Source: Sphingobacterium sp. lm-10 (GTDB lineage Bacteria; Bacteroidota; Bacteroidia; Sphingobacteriales; Sphingobacteriaceae). Taken from it: a stretch of DNA of 64,000 nt. Shown here one piece after another: positions 8,321 to 21,184 of this stretch. Within the stretch, counting starts at the first letter, position 1. Each line of letters starts with the position of its first letter. The notes beneath the pieces are model-generated. The model did not search any database. It saw only the letters and a list, made by a program, of their open reading frames with translations, and was not told the origin of the DNA. The translations under genes and the position numbers were made by a program. The DNA lies in contig NZ_JAMJWC010000001.1 in the NCBI RefSeq assembly GCF_023554555.1, forward strand, positions 496,001-560,000, written 5' to 3'.

Positions 8321-10318
8321 ATGAAATTAAAGAATCAATTTTTTACGAAATATATGCTCCTAATTGGAGCGGTGGCGAGTTTGAGTTCCTGTGAGAAGTT
8401 TCTAGATATTGAACCACCTTCTCAAATCATTCCTGAAAATTACTTGGAAGAAGAGAATCAATTGGCCGCCTACACCATCGCACGTTATACAGAATTATTT
8501 CCATCACATGGCAATTGGTCTTACGGTACTTTCGGTATTGATGGAGGCACCGATAACATGGTTACTCCATCGGTCAACAATCGTTATGTACCTGGGCAGC
8601 AACGCGTCGAAGCAAGTGGTGGAGAATGGAGTTTTACGGCGATTTTTCAAGCTAACTATTACCTCAATACCGTCGTCCCCAAATGGCAAGCAGGAACTAT
8701 TTTCGGAACTTCCGAAAACATTGCGCATTACGTTGGCGAAGGCTATTTCTTGCGTGCAATGGCCTATTTTCAAAAGCTGCAAACGGTAGGAGATTTTCCT
8801 ATTCTGAAAGCAAATATGAACGATAGCGATCCAGAGATTCTAGTGCAAGCAAGTCGCCGATCTCCTCGCAATGAGGTAGCTCGTTTTATTTTGTCCGACC
8901 TGGATTCTGCCATTATGTTACTAAAAGTGCAGGCTCCCGGCGGTCGTAAGCAGCGCATCGCTAAGCACGCGGCACTATTGCTTAAATCTAGAGTAGCACT
9001 GTACGAAGGTACTTGGTTGAAATATTTTAAAGGCTCGGCATTTGTGCCGAACGGTCCGGAGTGGCCGGGTACAAGCAAAGCGTTTACTAGTAATTATCAA
9101 TATCCGTCTGGTGGGATCGATCAGGAAATCGACTTTTTCCTCACGGAGGCCATGTCTAGCGCGCAAGTAGTGGCAGATGAAGTCGCCTTGGTAGAAAATA
9201 CAGGCATCATCGAATCTCCAGCCAATGAAAATCCATATTTCAATATGTTTTCGGCAGTGAATATGTCGGGTTATAGTGAAGTGTTGCTTTGGCGAGAATA
9301 CAGCCAAAGTGTGGTAACGCATAATGTTCCTGTAAATGTGCAGACGGGTAACTATGCCGTTGGCACCACGCGCAGTATGGTGGAAAGTTTCCTGATGGAA
9401 AATGGCTTACCGATCTACGCCTCCGGTAGTGGGTACCAGGGAGATGATTTTATCGCCAATGTTCGCGCCAATCGCGACGGACGCTTAAACCTATTTTTAA
9501 AAGAGCCTAATCAGCGGAATGTATTGCTCAATAGAGGTGCAGGCAATTCGGAAGTAGCCGTAGAACCGACTCCACAAATCTTGGCTACGAACTGGGAACA
9601 AAAATATACGACCGGCTATGCGTTGCGGAAAGGATTATCCTATGATGCATTACAATTAAACAATGGGCAGGGATATACCGGAAGCATCACGTTTCGCGCA
9701 GTAGAAGCCTACCTAAACTATATCGAAGCTTGCTACGAGAAGAATGGCAACATCGATGGCAAAGCACAAGGCTATTGGATAGCCATTCGCAATCGTGCGA
9801 AGGTAGATCCCGACTATACCAAAACAATTGCTGCAACAGAGATGAGTAAAGAAGCCATGGATTGGGGTGCGTATTCTGCGGGCAACCTGATCAATCCAAC
9901 GCTGTACAACATTCGTCGTGAGCGCCGTACGGAATTGATGGCCGAAGGCTTGCGTTGGATGGATTTAAAACGCTGGCGGGCAATGGATCAAATGATTCAG
10001 ACGCCTTACCATTTCGAGGGTTTCAAATTGTGGGGCCCTATGAAAGATTGGTATAGTGCGAACGCATTGGTGTTTGGCGCATCCAATAGTAATGCCATCG
10101 TTTCCGACCCTGCACGTAGTGCGTATTTAAGACCTCTAGAAATTCAAGGCAGTTCTCTAGGATACAACGGAGCACGATTTACCATGGCACATTACCTGGA
10201 GCCAATTGCCGCATTGCATTTTATCCTCACATCGGCAGATAATAGCGCAGCAACCTCTGTGATTTATCAAAATCCAGGATGGACTACCGCCGGAGGTACT
10301 GCTCCTAATGGATTCTAA
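8321..10318 (+). CDS. SusD-like glycan-binding lipoprotein, pair 1
   Basis: A 665-residue outer-surface lipoprotein that caps the SusC barrel and captures glycan. The signal peptide ends in the lipobox LSSC with the lipidated cysteine at residue 24. The following EKFLD matches the opening CEKFLDI typical of SusD proteins, and the acidic residue after the cysteine fits surface export. TPR-like helices follow, and the C-terminal part carries the family marker IRRERRTELMAEGLRWMDLKRWRAM at about 530-555. It is longer than usual for SusD, mainly through insertions in the middle and the C-terminal part. It is co-transcribed with susC pair 1 and ends at a strong terminator. Confidence 0.94.
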   Translation: MKLKNQFFTKYMLLIGAVASLSSCEKFLDIEPPSQIIPENYLEEENQLAAYTIARYTELFPSHGNWSYGTFGIDGGTDNMVTPSVNNRYVPGQQRVEASGGEWSFTAIFQANYYLNTVVPKWQAGTIFGTSENIAHYVGEGYFLRAMAYFQKLQTVGDFPILKANMNDSDPEILVQASRRSPRNEVARFILSDLDSAIMLLKVQAPGGRKQRIAKHAALLLKSRVALYEGTWLKYFKGSAFVPNGPEWPGTSKAFTSNYQYPSGGIDQEIDFFLTEAMSSAQVVADEVALVENTGIIESPANENPYFNMFSAVNMSGYSEVLLWREYSQSVVTHNVPVNVQTGNYAVGTTRSMVESFLMENGLPIYASGSGYQGDDFIANVRANRDGRLNLFLKEPNQRNVLLNRGAGNSEVAVEPTPQILATNWEQKYTTGYALRKGLSYDALQLNNGQGYTGSITFRAVEAYLNYIEACYEKNGNIDGKAQGYWIAIRNRAKVDPDYTKTIAATEMSKEAMDWGAYSAGNLINPTLYNIRRERRTELMAEGLRWMDLKRWRAMDQMIQTPYHFEGFKLWGPMKDWYSANALVFGASNSNAIVSDPARSAYLRPLEIQGSSLGYNGARFTMAHYLEPIAALHFILTSADNSAATSVIYQNPGWTTAGGTAPNGF

Positions 10319-10345
10319 AAGATCGTTTTTATAGTTGTTTATTTG

Positions 10346-10382
10346 CCGCAGACCATGATCACATGGTCTGCGGTTTTGTTTT
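10346..10382 (+). terminator. Rho-independent terminator after SusCD pair 1
   Basis: Perfect 12-bp stem (CCGCAGACCATG / CATGGTCTGCGG), ATCA loop, then TTTTGTTTT. It closes the susCD unit and isolates it from the enzyme block beginning at 10607. Confidence 0.92.
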
Positions 10383-10474
10383 AGCGGAATTTCTTTTCTA
10401 CTGTTCTGTAGATTTAGTGCATGTCTGTCATGCATTCTTTACCATGTAAATCGTAGGGACTCGCCTTAGGTCAA

Positions 10475-10506
10475 TATACACCCTATTTTGGTTAAAAATG
10501 TCCCCC
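10475..10506 (+). promoter_or_regulatory. Candidate HTCS operator, copy B
   Basis: TATACACCCT, then TTTTGGTT at 10486, then TCCCCC at 10501. The spacing between the two C-rich blocks (10480 and 10501) is again 21 bp. It ends 100 bp before the first gene of the eight-gene enzyme block. See the copies at 2893, 26204 and 27989. Confidence 0.5.
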
Positions 10507-10543
10507 TTCACAGCGCGCTTTAAGCTTTACCTTAGTGGCATGA

Positions 10544-13795
<3,252 letters not shown>

Positions 13796-13800
13796 AACCT

Positions 13801-15810
13801 ATGATATTGACCGGAAAACGTAACAGCTACCCAACCTATTTGCTAAAAATCGTATTGCTTGCTGTGATTCTACAGACGCATCCACGTGCATTTGCGCAGG
13901 AGCAAAAGACTTTTGTGATTGATGCTAGTCGGCCAAAAGGAGATATTAATCCTAATATGTGGGGCATCTTCTTCGAAGATATCAATATGGGAGCGGATGG
14001 CGGTATCTATGCCGAGTTGATCAAAAATAGATCGTTTGAGTTTTTTCGGCCAATGATGGGTTGGAAAAAATTGGGTAAAGCAAACGAAGCGAACATGACC
14101 ATTCTGAATCGGCAAGAAGATCAGCATCAGGCAAATCCGCGCTATCTTCGAGTAGATACACGAAAGGTCGATTCGCTGATTGGCTTGCAAAATGAAGGCT
14201 TTCGTGGCATAGGTATCAAAGAAGGTTTGGCCTATGATTTTTCCCTGTTGTACCGACAGCCCAATGCCGGCATTCGACTCAAAGTGGAATTGCTGGATTC
14301 ACTGGATCAGGTAATTGGCCAAGCCGAGTTCCAACCCAATGCCACAAAAGATAATTGGCAAAGTGGAGAGGCGCGTCTGACCGCCCAAAAAACGGATCCA
14401 AAAGGATCTTTTAGGCTGTGGTTTGAAGGGGAGGGAGTCATCGATCTGGATATGATTTCCTTATTTCCCGAAGATACCTGGAAAGGACGTAAAAAAGGTT
14501 TACGTGCGGATATGGTACAAGCCCTGGCCGACCTTAAACCCGGGTTTATCCGCTTTCCGGGCGGCTGTATCGTCGAAGGATTTGATCTTTCGCAGCGTTT
14601 TCAGTGGAAGAAGACGGTCGGCCCGATAGAAGATCGCCAGTTGATCATCAATCGCTGGAATACGGAATTCGCACATCGTTTAACACCAGATTATTTCCAA
14701 ACATTTGGTTTAGGTTTTTACGAGTACTTTCTCATGGCAGAAGACATAGGGGCCGAGCCGCTGCCTATTCTCAACTGTGGTATGGCTTGTCAATTTAACA
14801 CGGGAGAACTCGTACCCTTGGATGAGCTGGATCCTTACATACAGGATGCAGTGGACCTCATCGAATTTGCTAATGGCTCGGTGGATACGCGCTGGGGGAA
14901 ACTACGTGCCGAAATGGGGCATCCAGAACCATTCAACCTAAAATTGCTGGGTGTGGGCAATGAAAACTGGGGTCCACAGTATGTAGAACGTCTGGCCATT
15001 TTTCAAAAAATATTGAAAGAAAAACATCCAGAAGTAGAGATCATTGCGAGTGCAGGACCATATTCAAGTGGCGAATATTTTGAATACTTGGATAAGGAGC
15101 TGCGCGCGATGAAAGTAGATATCATTGACGAGCACTTTTACCAGGAGCCAAAGTGGTTTTTAAACAATGCATCGCGCTACGATGACTATGATCGGAAGGG
15201 ACCAAAGATTTTTGCAGGCGAATATGCCGCGCACAGCCGTAAAGCCACCGATGCGGAACAGCGAAATAATTGGGAAGCAGCCTTGTCTGAAGCCGCCTTT
15301 CTCACCGGTTTGGAACGCAATGCAGATGTTGTGCAACTCGCGTCTTATGCGCCGCTATTTGCGCATATCGATGGTTGGCAGTGGAATCCGAACTTGATCT
15401 GGGTGGACAATATGAACGTGTATCCGACGCCAAGTTATTATGTACAAAAAGCCTATTCGACCAACCCGGGCACGCAGATCATACCGCTTCTTGAACAAGA
15501 GGAGCCGGTTGCAGGGCGAGATAGCCTATATGCATCGTCTGTGTTGGACAATGTACATAAACAAGTAATCATCAAAGTGGTCAATACCAGTGCTACCGCA
15601 AAACAAGTATCATTCACGGTAGACGGCATAAAGAAATTAGCAAAATCTGCACAAGTTGAAATCCTAACGATAGATGATCCATTAGCCTATAATCCGGTCG
15701 GACAGCAACGTCAGGTTATGCCGAAGGAATCCACTCTTCCACTGAAGAAAAATACCTTGGATCTTGCTATGCAGCCCCAATCGTTTTATCTAATTAAAAT
15801 AGCCTATTAG
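13801..15810 (+). CDS. GH51 alpha-L-arabinofuranosidase, long type
   Basis: A 669-residue exported enzyme releasing alpha-L-arabinofuranose from arabinan or arabinogalactan side chains. A signal peptide ends FAQE near residue 33. The catalytic domain opens with the family pattern NMWGIFFEDIN, includes a carbohydrate-binding-like insert (about 115-225), and carries acid/base E388 in GVGNENWG and nucleophile E474 in FAGEYAAHS. The C-terminal beta-sandwich is complete. It starts 5 bp after the GH2 stop. This is the larger, eukaryote-like GH51 architecture, distinct from the shorter GH51 at 26335, so the locus holds two different GH51 types. Confidence 0.93.
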   Translation: MILTGKRNSYPTYLLKIVLLAVILQTHPRAFAQEQKTFVIDASRPKGDINPNMWGIFFEDINMGADGGIYAELIKNRSFEFFRPMMGWKKLGKANEANMTILNRQEDQHQANPRYLRVDTRKVDSLIGLQNEGFRGIGIKEGLAYDFSLLYRQPNAGIRLKVELLDSLDQVIGQAEFQPNATKDNWQSGEARLTAQKTDPKGSFRLWFEGEGVIDLDMISLFPEDTWKGRKKGLRADMVQALADLKPGFIRFPGGCIVEGFDLSQRFQWKKTVGPIEDRQLIINRWNTEFAHRLTPDYFQTFGLGFYEYFLMAEDIGAEPLPILNCGMACQFNTGELVPLDELDPYIQDAVDLIEFANGSVDTRWGKLRAEMGHPEPFNLKLLGVGNENWGPQYVERLAIFQKILKEKHPEVEIIASAGPYSSGEYFEYLDKELRAMKVDIIDEHFYQEPKWFLNNASRYDDYDRKGPKIFAGEYAAHSRKATDAEQRNNWEAALSEAAFLTGLERNADVVQLASYAPLFAHIDGWQWNPNLIWVDNMNVYPTPSYYVQKAYSTNPGTQIIPLLEQEEPVAGRDSLYASSVLDNVHKQVIIKVVNTSATAKQVSFTVDGIKKLAKSAQVEILTIDDPLAYNPVGQQRQVMPKESTLPLKKNTLDLAMQPQSFYLIKIAY

Positions 15811-15832
15811 TAATATATAAATCGCCAGCGTC

Positions 15833-18223
15833 ATGTATAAGAAATCTAGGATGAATTGGATAATAGCTGTTTTTAGTCTTTCGGCATTGGAAGCGATCGG
15901 GCAGCATCATGCGGTTACCTTGTTTCCCATTAACCAGGTACAGCTATTAGAAAGTCCTTTTTTACGCGCACAATCGCTTAATTACCAGTACTTGCTCACG
16001 CTGGATGCGGATCGCTTATTGTCGCCGTTTCTTCGAGAGGCTGGGCTACCGCAAAAAGCGGCTAGCTATCCCAATTGGGAAAGCTCTGGATTAGATGGCC
16101 ATACTGCCGGTCATTATCTTTCGGGATTATCCATGCTGTATGCCTCCACCAAGAGTAAGGATATCGGCGATCGCCTGGAGTATTTGCTTGCGGAATTAAA
16201 ACGCTGTCAACAAGCCCTGGGATCCGGATACATTGGCGGCGTACCCGGCAGTGCAGCACTTTGGCGGGAAATTAAAGCAGGAGACATTCGTGCCAATAGT
16301 TTTGATCTCAATGGTAAATGGGTGCCATTATACAATATTCATAAGACCTTCGCGGGTCTTAGGGATGCCTATCAGATTGCCGGTTATGAAGACGCTAAGA
16401 GCATGCTGGTCGATATGACCAACTGGGCAGTTGACCTAACGGAAGGACTGAGTGATGAGCAGATGCAGGATATGTTGAGAAGCGAGCATGGCGGATTACA
16501 TGAAGTATTTGCAGATGTATCTGCTTGGACTCATGATCCGGCTCATAAGCGATTAGCGAAACGCTTTACGCAGATCTCTTTTCTCACGCCACTGCTAAAC
16601 CAACAAGATCAGCTGACGGGAATGCATGCGAATACCCAAATCCCTAAAGTAATCGGTATACAACGCATTGCCGAGCTGGAAGGCCTAGAATCATGGCATG
16701 AATCTGCCCGTTTCTTTTGGGAAACGGTGGTAAAGCATCGAAGTGTGGCCATTGGTGGAAATAGCACCTATGAGCATTTTCATCCATCAGATGATTTTTC
16801 CAGTATGGTAAAAAGTGTGGAAGGACCAGAAACCTGCAACACCTACAATATGCTGAAGCTGAGTGCCCAGCTATTCCAGCAAACGGCGGATGTGCGCTAC
16901 GCCGACTATTACGAACGCGCACTTTACAATCACATGCTGTCTTCCCAACATCCCGAACACGGGGGCTTAGTTTATTTTACACCCATGAGACCAGCGCATT
17001 ATAGAGTGTATTCCCAGCCGGAGACCAGTTTTTGGTGCTGTGTCGGCTCCGGATTAGAAAGCCATGCGAAGTACGGCGAGTTTATTTACGGAAGTAGTGA
17101 GCAGAACTTGTATGTCAATCTGTTCATTCCGTCGGTATTGGATTGGAAGCAGAAAGGCATTCGCATAGAACAAAGACATCAGTTCCCAAATACAGATACG
17201 ATTCATCTCAAAATAAATACCACCGAGTCTAAAGATTTTGCCCTACATCTACGAAAACCATCCTGGTCAAAAAGGGAGCTAGTCTCCCTTTTTGTTAATG
17301 GGCAAAAACAAATGGTGGAAGAAAGCGACAATGGCTACCTAACGCTCGAAAGACGCTGGCAAGACGGAGATGAGGTACAGCTAGTGCTGCCGATGCAGGT
17401 AGGCGTGGAAGAGCTTCCGGATGGCTCGCATTACGTCGCATTCCAGTACGGTCCTTTGGTACTGGCGGCAAGTGCCGGCGATGCCGGAATGACCGGATTA
17501 TTGGCAGATGACAGCCGTGGAGGACACATCGCCAAAGGCCCGCAGGTTCCCGCTACAGAAATCCCCATACTGGTGGGCTCGAAAGATCATTTAAAGGACG
17601 CTGTCGAATTAATTTCTGCTCGCGAGCTTCGTTTTGCGTTGCAAACGAATAGCCCAACAGGCGGGAGGCAAACGCATGAATTAAAGCCCTTTGCCGAAAT
17701 CCACGACACACGATACCTCTTATACTGGCCTTATGCCACGACTAGTACAGAAGCAGAGCAGCAATCTGCGCAGGCAAACGATGCCTATTTAGAAAGGTTG
17801 GAAGAGCAAACGATAGATCAGGTGCGCGTAGGCCAGCAACAGCCCGAATCCGATCATGCGATTCGTTTTGAAAAGGCAACCACAGGTGCCCAAAACGGCA
17901 TACAGTGGAGGCAGGCCAACGGCTGGTTTAGCTATCAATTACGTAACCCATCCAGCGAAGCGAAATACCTGTATATCCGTTATTTTTCGGAGGAAAAGCA
18001 CGATTTTACCATTACGGTCAATGGTGTTAAAGTAGCCGATATTAAATCGGAAATAGTGGGAAATGCCGTTCAAGATCAGATCATCGCATTGCCACCGTCG
18101 GTAGCATCCGAGCAAGAGATCACGCTTCGGGTAGAAGCCAATCCTAACAGCACTACTGCAAAGTTGACCGATATTCGATTAGTAAAAAGCCATCCTTCGG
18201 ATGGCGCGATAACCAATTTTTAA
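15833..18223 (+). CDS. GH127 beta-L-arabinofuranosidase (DUF1680)
   Basis: A 796-residue exported enzyme of the GH127 family, whose founding member HypBA1 cleaves beta-L-arabinofuranosides with a zinc-bound cysteine nucleophile. The alpha/alpha barrel starts with the family pattern LLESPFLRAQ, followed by WESSGLDGHTAGHYLSGLS. The zinc site is intact: E333 and C335 in ETCNTYNMLKL, C402 and C403 in FWCCVGSG. By alignment to HypBA1 (E338, C340, C417, C418), C402 is the nucleophile. Two beta-sandwich domains and a C-terminal extra domain (about 640-790) follow. It starts 22 bp after the GH51 and ends 2 bp before the next GH43. A second, different GH127-like gene lies at the right edge. Confidence 0.92.
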   Translation: MYKKSRMNWIIAVFSLSALEAIGQHHAVTLFPINQVQLLESPFLRAQSLNYQYLLTLDADRLLSPFLREAGLPQKAASYPNWESSGLDGHTAGHYLSGLSMLYASTKSKDIGDRLEYLLAELKRCQQALGSGYIGGVPGSAALWREIKAGDIRANSFDLNGKWVPLYNIHKTFAGLRDAYQIAGYEDAKSMLVDMTNWAVDLTEGLSDEQMQDMLRSEHGGLHEVFADVSAWTHDPAHKRLAKRFTQISFLTPLLNQQDQLTGMHANTQIPKVIGIQRIAELEGLESWHESARFFWETVVKHRSVAIGGNSTYEHFHPSDDFSSMVKSVEGPETCNTYNMLKLSAQLFQQTADVRYADYYERALYNHMLSSQHPEHGGLVYFTPMRPAHYRVYSQPETSFWCCVGSGLESHAKYGEFIYGSSEQNLYVNLFIPSVLDWKQKGIRIEQRHQFPNTDTIHLKINTTESKDFALHLRKPSWSKRELVSLFVNGQKQMVEESDNGYLTLERRWQDGDEVQLVLPMQVGVEELPDGSHYVAFQYGPLVLAASAGDAGMTGLLADDSRGGHIAKGPQVPATEIPILVGSKDHLKDAVELISARELRFALQTNSPTGGRQTHELKPFAEIHDTRYLLYWPYATTSTEAEQQSAQANDAYLERLEEQTIDQVRVGQQQPESDHAIRFEKATTGAQNGIQWRQANGWFSYQLRNPSSEAKYLYIRYFSEEKHDFTITVNGVKVADIKSEIVGNAVQDQIIALPPSVASEQEITLRVEANPNSTTAKLTDIRLVKSHPSDGAITNF

Positions 18224-18225
18224 GC

Positions 18226-19224
18226 ATGAGTATAAAAGTAAGTACAAAGCAGAGAATATATTTGCGTACATGGGCAGTAGGTATCTTTCTTGTCGGGGCA
18301 CTTTCTCCAACCTTCGCACAAAACACCGAAAAAAAGGAAGTAAACACCTTTAGAGCCAGTGGCAACCCGATTATTAAAGATAAGTATACCGCCGATCCGG
18401 CTGCGCTCGTAAAGGGCGACACCCTCTGGTTGTACGTCGGCCACGATATGGAAGGAGGGCAGACCAATTACAAAATGAAAGATTGGTTGGTCTACTCCAC
18501 GACGGATCTTCAGCATTGGACGGAATACGCTGTACCATTGAAAATTACAGATTTTTCCTGGGCAAAGAGTGGAGATGCTTTTGCAGGGCACGTCACCGAG
18601 AAAGACGGCAAATATTACTGGTACATTAGCACCAATTGGTCGGGCATCGGCGTGGCCGTATCGGATTCTCCGACGGGACCATTTAAAGATGCCCTGGGCA
18701 AACCACTATTAACCAACGATGATTGCTTCGCATCCAGCCATGCCTGGGCGTGTATCGATCCTGCGGTACACATAGATGGCGACGGACAAGCTTGGATATT
18801 TTGGGGTAATCGAGAATGTTATTACGCCAAATTGAAGGATAATATGATCGAAATTGATGGTGAAATCAAGCAAATGAAGTTTGATCAGCTCGATTTTACA
18901 GAGGCGCCATGGGTACATCAGCATGCCGGAAAATACTACCTCACGTATGCCACGGGATTTCCAGAAAAAATCGCTTACGCTATGGCCGACCGGATGGACG
19001 GGCCATACGAGTATAAAGGCATTCTGAACGAGATCGCAGGCAATAGCAACACGAACCATCAATCTATTGTCGAATTTAAGGGGGAATGGTATTTTATCTA
19101 CCACAATGGTGCTATACAGACGGATGGCGGTAGTTTCAGCCGCTCGGTGTGCATCGATCGCCTGTTTTATAATGAAGATAATACAATCAAACGGATCCAG
19201 ATGACATCCGAAGGCATAAACTAA
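18226..19224 (+). CDS. GH43 glycosidase, single domain
   Basis: A 332-residue exported five-bladed beta-propeller of family GH43 (arabinosidases, xylosidases, galactosidases). The signal peptide ends TFAQ near residue 35. All three catalytic acids are visible: base D57 in TADPAALV, pKa modulator D178 in CIDPAVH, and acid E226 in FTEAPWV. There is no accessory C-terminal domain. The start lies 2 bp after the GH127 stop, which suggests translational coupling. The substrate cannot be assigned by eye; an arabinofuranosidase or a galactan-active enzyme fits the neighbourhood. Confidence 0.9.
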   Translation: MSIKVSTKQRIYLRTWAVGIFLVGALSPTFAQNTEKKEVNTFRASGNPIIKDKYTADPAALVKGDTLWLYVGHDMEGGQTNYKMKDWLVYSTTDLQHWTEYAVPLKITDFSWAKSGDAFAGHVTEKDGKYYWYISTNWSGIGVAVSDSPTGPFKDALGKPLLTNDDCFASSHAWACIDPAVHIDGDGQAWIFWGNRECYYAKLKDNMIEIDGEIKQMKFDQLDFTEAPWVHQHAGKYYLTYATGFPEKIAYAMADRMDGPYEYKGILNEIAGNSNTNHQSIVEFKGEWYFIYHNGAIQTDGGSFSRSVCIDRLFYNEDNTIKRIQMTSEGIN

Positions 19225-19249
19225 ATTTTTTGAACTAGTTCTAATTGAA

Positions 19250-21154
19250 ATGAAAATCCTAATTACCCTCTTAGCCTACTTTTTAAGCAGCGCTTTGCTG
19301 CTGGCGCAAGCTTACAAATCGGGTCCTGTGGAGAAAGATTATGCGGGCTATTTGTTTGCCTATTTCAAAGGTAATGCGGTGGAAGACGAGGCCGTTTGTT
19401 TCGCCGTAAGCACCGATGGCTATCAATATCGTGCGCTCAATAACAATCAACCGGTGTTGAATTCATCGGAGATCAGTTCGACAGGCGGTGTTCGAGATCC
19501 GCATATTTTGCGGGGAGAAGATGGGAAATCCTTTTATATGGTATTGACCGATATGACCTCGAGTAAAGGTTGGGATTCTAACCGCGCGATGGTGCTATTG
19601 AAGTCGGAGAATTTAGTCGATTGGAAGCACAGTATTATACATGTTCCAACGCGCTTTGCAGGGCACGAGGATTTGAAACGTGTATGGGCGCCACAGACCA
19701 TCTACGATCCCGCGGTCAACAAATACATGGTGTACTGGTCTATGCAGCACGGCGACGGGCCAGATATTATTTATTACGCGTACGCGAATGCAGATTTTAC
19801 CGATCTGGAAAGCGAACCAAAGCCCTTGTTTATCCCGAAAAATCAGAAGTCCTGTATCGATGGTGATATCATGGCTAAAAATGGCCTTTACTACCTTTTT
19901 TACAAAACCGAAGGGCATGGCAATGGCATTCGGCTAGCGATCACGGATTCATTGACCTCCGGAAAATGGGTGGAGCAGCCAGGGTATAAACAACAAACTA
20001 GAGATGCCGTAGAAGGATCCAGCGTATTTAAGTTGAATCACTCAGACAAGTATATTTTGATGTATGATGTATACGGAAAAGGTAAATACCAGTTTTGTGA
20101 AAGTGTGGATTTAGATGTGTTTAAGGTGATAGACGAAGAGATCAGCATGGATTTTCATCCAAGACATGGATCCATCATACCACTATCGCGCTCCGAGTTA
20201 AAAGCGTTGACCGATCGTTGGGGAGTTCCAGAGGACATCCATTTGCCCACGCCCAGCAATCCGGTTTTAGATGGCTATTACGCGGATCCGGATATTATCT
20301 ATTCGCATAAGGATAGTAAATATTATCTGTATCCAACCAGTGATGGATTTGACGGCTGGGGCGGTTACTATTTCAAAACTTTTTCATCGACCGATTTGAA
20401 AAACTGGACGGATGAAGGCGTTATTTTAGATTTGAAAAAAGACGTTTCTTGGGCAGATCGCCATGCCTGGGCACCAACCATTATCGAGAAGAATAACAAA
20501 GGGAAATACCAGTATTACTACTACTTTACAGCAGCACAAAAGATTGGTGTGGCGGTTGCAGATAATCCGCAAGGACCCTTTCGCGATTCGGGAAAACCAC
20601 TCGTGAACAGCAAACCGGAGGGCATACAAAACGGTCAGGAAATCGATCCGGCGGTGTTTTACGATCCTAAATCAAAGAAAAACTACTTGTTCTGGGGCAA
20701 CGGTTATCTGGCCGTAGCGGAACTAAATAAAGATATGATCTCGCTCAAGCCAAATACGACCAAAGTGCTGACACCGACAGACGGTACATTTCGAGAAGGT
20801 GTATTTGTCATTTACCGCGAAGGAAAATACTATTTCTTATGGTCGGAGGATGACACGCGAAGCCCAGATTATCGCGTGCGTTATGGAATCTCAGATTCGC
20901 CCATGGGACCGATTCAAATACCAGAAAACAACCTGATCTTATCGAAAGATGAGGCAAAAGGCATCTACGGAACAGGGCATAATTCGGTCATACAAGTGCC
21001 GGGAAAAGATGAATGGTATATCGTATACCATCGCTTCTCGTATCCCGATGGCATTAACATGGGAGATGCCGCAGGTTTTCATAGGGAAGTGGCTATCGAT
21101 GAGTTGCGTTTTGATGATCAGGGCTTAATCTTGCCGGTTTTTCCCACTAATTAA
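19250..21154 (+). CDS. Tandem GH43-GH43 enzyme
   Basis: A 634-residue exported protein with two complete GH43 beta-propellers. The signal peptide ends LLAQ near residue 19. The N-terminal domain (about 25-330) has D83 in GGVRDPHI, D204 in CIDGDIM and E255 in AVEGSSVF. The C-terminal domain (about 335-634) has D346 in YYADPDII, D466 in EIDPAVFYD and E516 in FREGVFV. Both triads are intact, so both domains may be active, and the two are dissimilar enough to suggest a fusion of different subfamilies and not a recent duplication. It belongs to the eight-gene enzyme operon. Substrates are unknown, but side-chain removal from arabinogalactan fits. Confidence 0.9.
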   Translation: MKILITLLAYFLSSALLLAQAYKSGPVEKDYAGYLFAYFKGNAVEDEAVCFAVSTDGYQYRALNNNQPVLNSSEISSTGGVRDPHILRGEDGKSFYMVLTDMTSSKGWDSNRAMVLLKSENLVDWKHSIIHVPTRFAGHEDLKRVWAPQTIYDPAVNKYMVYWSMQHGDGPDIIYYAYANADFTDLESEPKPLFIPKNQKSCIDGDIMAKNGLYYLFYKTEGHGNGIRLAITDSLTSGKWVEQPGYKQQTRDAVEGSSVFKLNHSDKYILMYDVYGKGKYQFCESVDLDVFKVIDEEISMDFHPRHGSIIPLSRSELKALTDRWGVPEDIHLPTPSNPVLDGYYADPDIIYSHKDSKYYLYPTSDGFDGWGGYYFKTFSSTDLKNWTDEGVILDLKKDVSWADRHAWAPTIIEKNNKGKYQYYYYFTAAQKIGVAVADNPQGPFRDSGKPLVNSKPEGIQNGQEIDPAVFYDPKSKKNYLFWGNGYLAVAELNKDMISLKPNTTKVLTPTDGTFREGVFVIYREGKYYFLWSEDDTRSPDYRVRYGISDSPMGPIQIPENNLILSKDEAKGIYGTGHNSVIQVPGKDEWYIVYHRFSYPDGINMGDAAGFHREVAIDELRFDDQGLILPVFPTN

Positions 21155-21184
21155 ATTTTTTTGATAAATAATACCTAAAAAACG

